A DNA stretch of 64,000 nucleotides from Paenibacillus sp. Soil766. Lineage in GTDB: Bacteria > Bacillota > Bacilli > Paenibacillales > NBRC-103111. The notes beneath the pieces are model-generated. The model was not told the DNA's origin. It worked only from the letters and a program-made list of their open reading frames with translations, and searched no databases. The DNA lies in contig NZ_LMSJ01000013.1 in assembly GCF_001428105.1 (NCBI RefSeq), positions 62,001 through 126,000 on the forward strand. The letters run 5' to 3'. Positions 63,237 to 64,000 of the stretch are shown here, one piece after another (position 1 is the first letter of the stretch; each line of letters opens with the position of its first letter). The translations under genes were made by a program, and so were the position numbers.

Positions 63237-64000
63237 TTAGTTCATATTCGCATGTCCCTCTAAAAGCATAACAATTTCAGCCCTTAGCTTCTCATCCACA
63301 ATGGTTTTAGCTTTTTCAAGCGGGGTAACTCCATTCTTGTCTTTCGTCTGTGTCTTCGATCCATTACTCAACAATAATCGGATTACCTCGGCGTTTCCTT
63401 CCATTGAATGCTGGTTGAACTCCACGGCGTAAGCAAGCACTGAATTGCCTTTCTCGTCGACTGCATTGACATCCGCATTGGCATTGATTAACATTTCGAT
63501 AATATCATACATAACCTGAGCGGAGTTAAAGATGTAAGGATCAACCGCTCTCATAAGTGGAGTCAACCCCGACCAATTACTCTTCAGCATGAGTAATGGA
63601 TCTGCCCCGTGCTCGAGCAACATTTGAACAATTTGCCGAGACTGTGGCGTACTCGCAAATACAACTGACATCAACGGTGTTTCGCCATCCGCGTTTGCAG
63701 TGTTCACATCGGCTTTATAAGCTATAAGATTTTCTACAATTTGGACGCTCTCATCAGTTAAATCAGAATTGGCATAAGGATGAAGAGCCGCTATCAGCGC
63801 ACCTCTACCTAAATTCGGGTCGGCTCCCATCGCAAGCATCTTGTTAACCAAACCAAGTTGTTTTTTGCTCGATACCTGCATGAGTGGGGTCATTCCATTT
63901 GCACTTACATTCACCTTGGCATTGCCATCTAGAAGACTTTCCGTTAAATTAATGGCTCGTTCAGCAGCATAATGCAGCGGCGTGTAGCTATTCGATTCAT
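63237..64000 (-). CDS. Ankyrin-repeat protein, N-terminus outside the window
   Basis: The frame is open to the window edge (at least 254 residues). It has about seven ankyrin repeats with TPLMxAV and LL-x-x-GADP patterns, for example SYTPLHYAAERA, GETPLMSVV, LLEHGADPLL, LTPLMRAVD and GVTPLEKAKTI. Such solenoids bind proteins. A GTG at 63914 is an internal codon, not the start. No partner gene is visible. Confidence 0.88.
   Translation of the reverse strand, partial: ESNSYTPLHYAAERAINLTESLLDGNAKVNVSANGMTPLMQVSSKKQLGLVNKMLAMGADPNLGRGALIAALHPYANSDLTDESVQIVENLIAYKADVNTANADGETPLMSVVFASTPQSRQIVQMLLEHGADPLLMLKSNWSGLTPLMRAVDPYIFNSAQVMYDIIEMLINANADVNAVDEKGNSVLAYAVEFNQHSMEGNAEVIRLLLSNGSKTQTKDKNGVTPLEKAKTIVDEKLRAEIVMLLEGHANMN

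Noticed and set aside
1-64000. tRNA, rRNA, CRISPR arrays, insertion sequences, prophage genes
   Set aside because: I looked for cloverleaf-like stretches, regularly spaced repeats, transposase motifs and phage structural genes and found none that I could support.

Overview
The window looks like a chromosomal segment of a spore-forming, aerobic Gram-positive bacterium of the Paenibacillus type. The reasons are strong AAGGAGG-type ribosome binding sites, frequent TTG and GTG starts, U-tailed terminators, a Spo0E-like phosphatase, YesM/YesN-type two-component genes paired with LplABC-type sugar transporters, and lipoprotein solute-binding proteins. I see no rRNA, tRNA, phage, insertion sequence or CRISPR array.

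1-18.5 kb is a carbohydrate-utilisation locus. A sugar ABC transporter (binding lipoprotein and two permeases) is divergent from a YesM-type sensor kinase and YesN-type AraC response regulator. A large secreted clan GH-A-like glycosidase, a beta-helix protein, a decayed paralogue of the glycosidase and an FAD-dependent oxidoreductase follow. Three promoters (before the transporter, the glycosidase and the oxidoreductase) share a ~36-bp element at a fixed distance from the -10 box. Two of them also carry a cre-like site. This defines a probable local regulon: activation by the YesN-like protein and catabolite repression.

18.7-33.4 kb is a cobalamin/cobalt block, all on the minus strand, headed by a cobalamin riboswitch and terminator. 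In transcription order it holds btuC- and btuD-like genes, a PduO-type adenosyltransferase, a [2Fe-2S] ferredoxin that lacks a standard start codon, cobN, a ChlI/ChlD-like chelatase subunit, the cobalt ECF transporter cbiMNQO, a btuF-like lipoprotein, a truncated cobD and cbiA. No corrin-ring genes are present here, so the block serves cobalt and corrinoid uptake, metal insertion, adenosylation and amidation.

33.5-58 kb is accessory: regulators (AraC fragments, MocR, HxlR, XRE), an HxlR-controlled MFS exporter with visible operators, single enzymes (aldo/keto reductase, NUDIX, HAD, GrpB, SRPBCC, DinB-like, erythromycin esterase-like, VOC), secreted proteins and many gene remnants. Points of interest are a 60-residue secreted peptide precursor with two cysteines, a secreted valine/proline-rich repeat protein overlapping a Spo0E gene, a zinc-ribbon gene interrupted by a stop codon, and a long nested hairpin.

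58.2-63.1 kb is a Ugp-type ABC importer operon (binding lipoprotein and two permeases) followed by a Cof-type HAD phosphatase and a metallo-beta-lactamase-fold hydrolase. The window ends inside an ankyrin-repeat gene.
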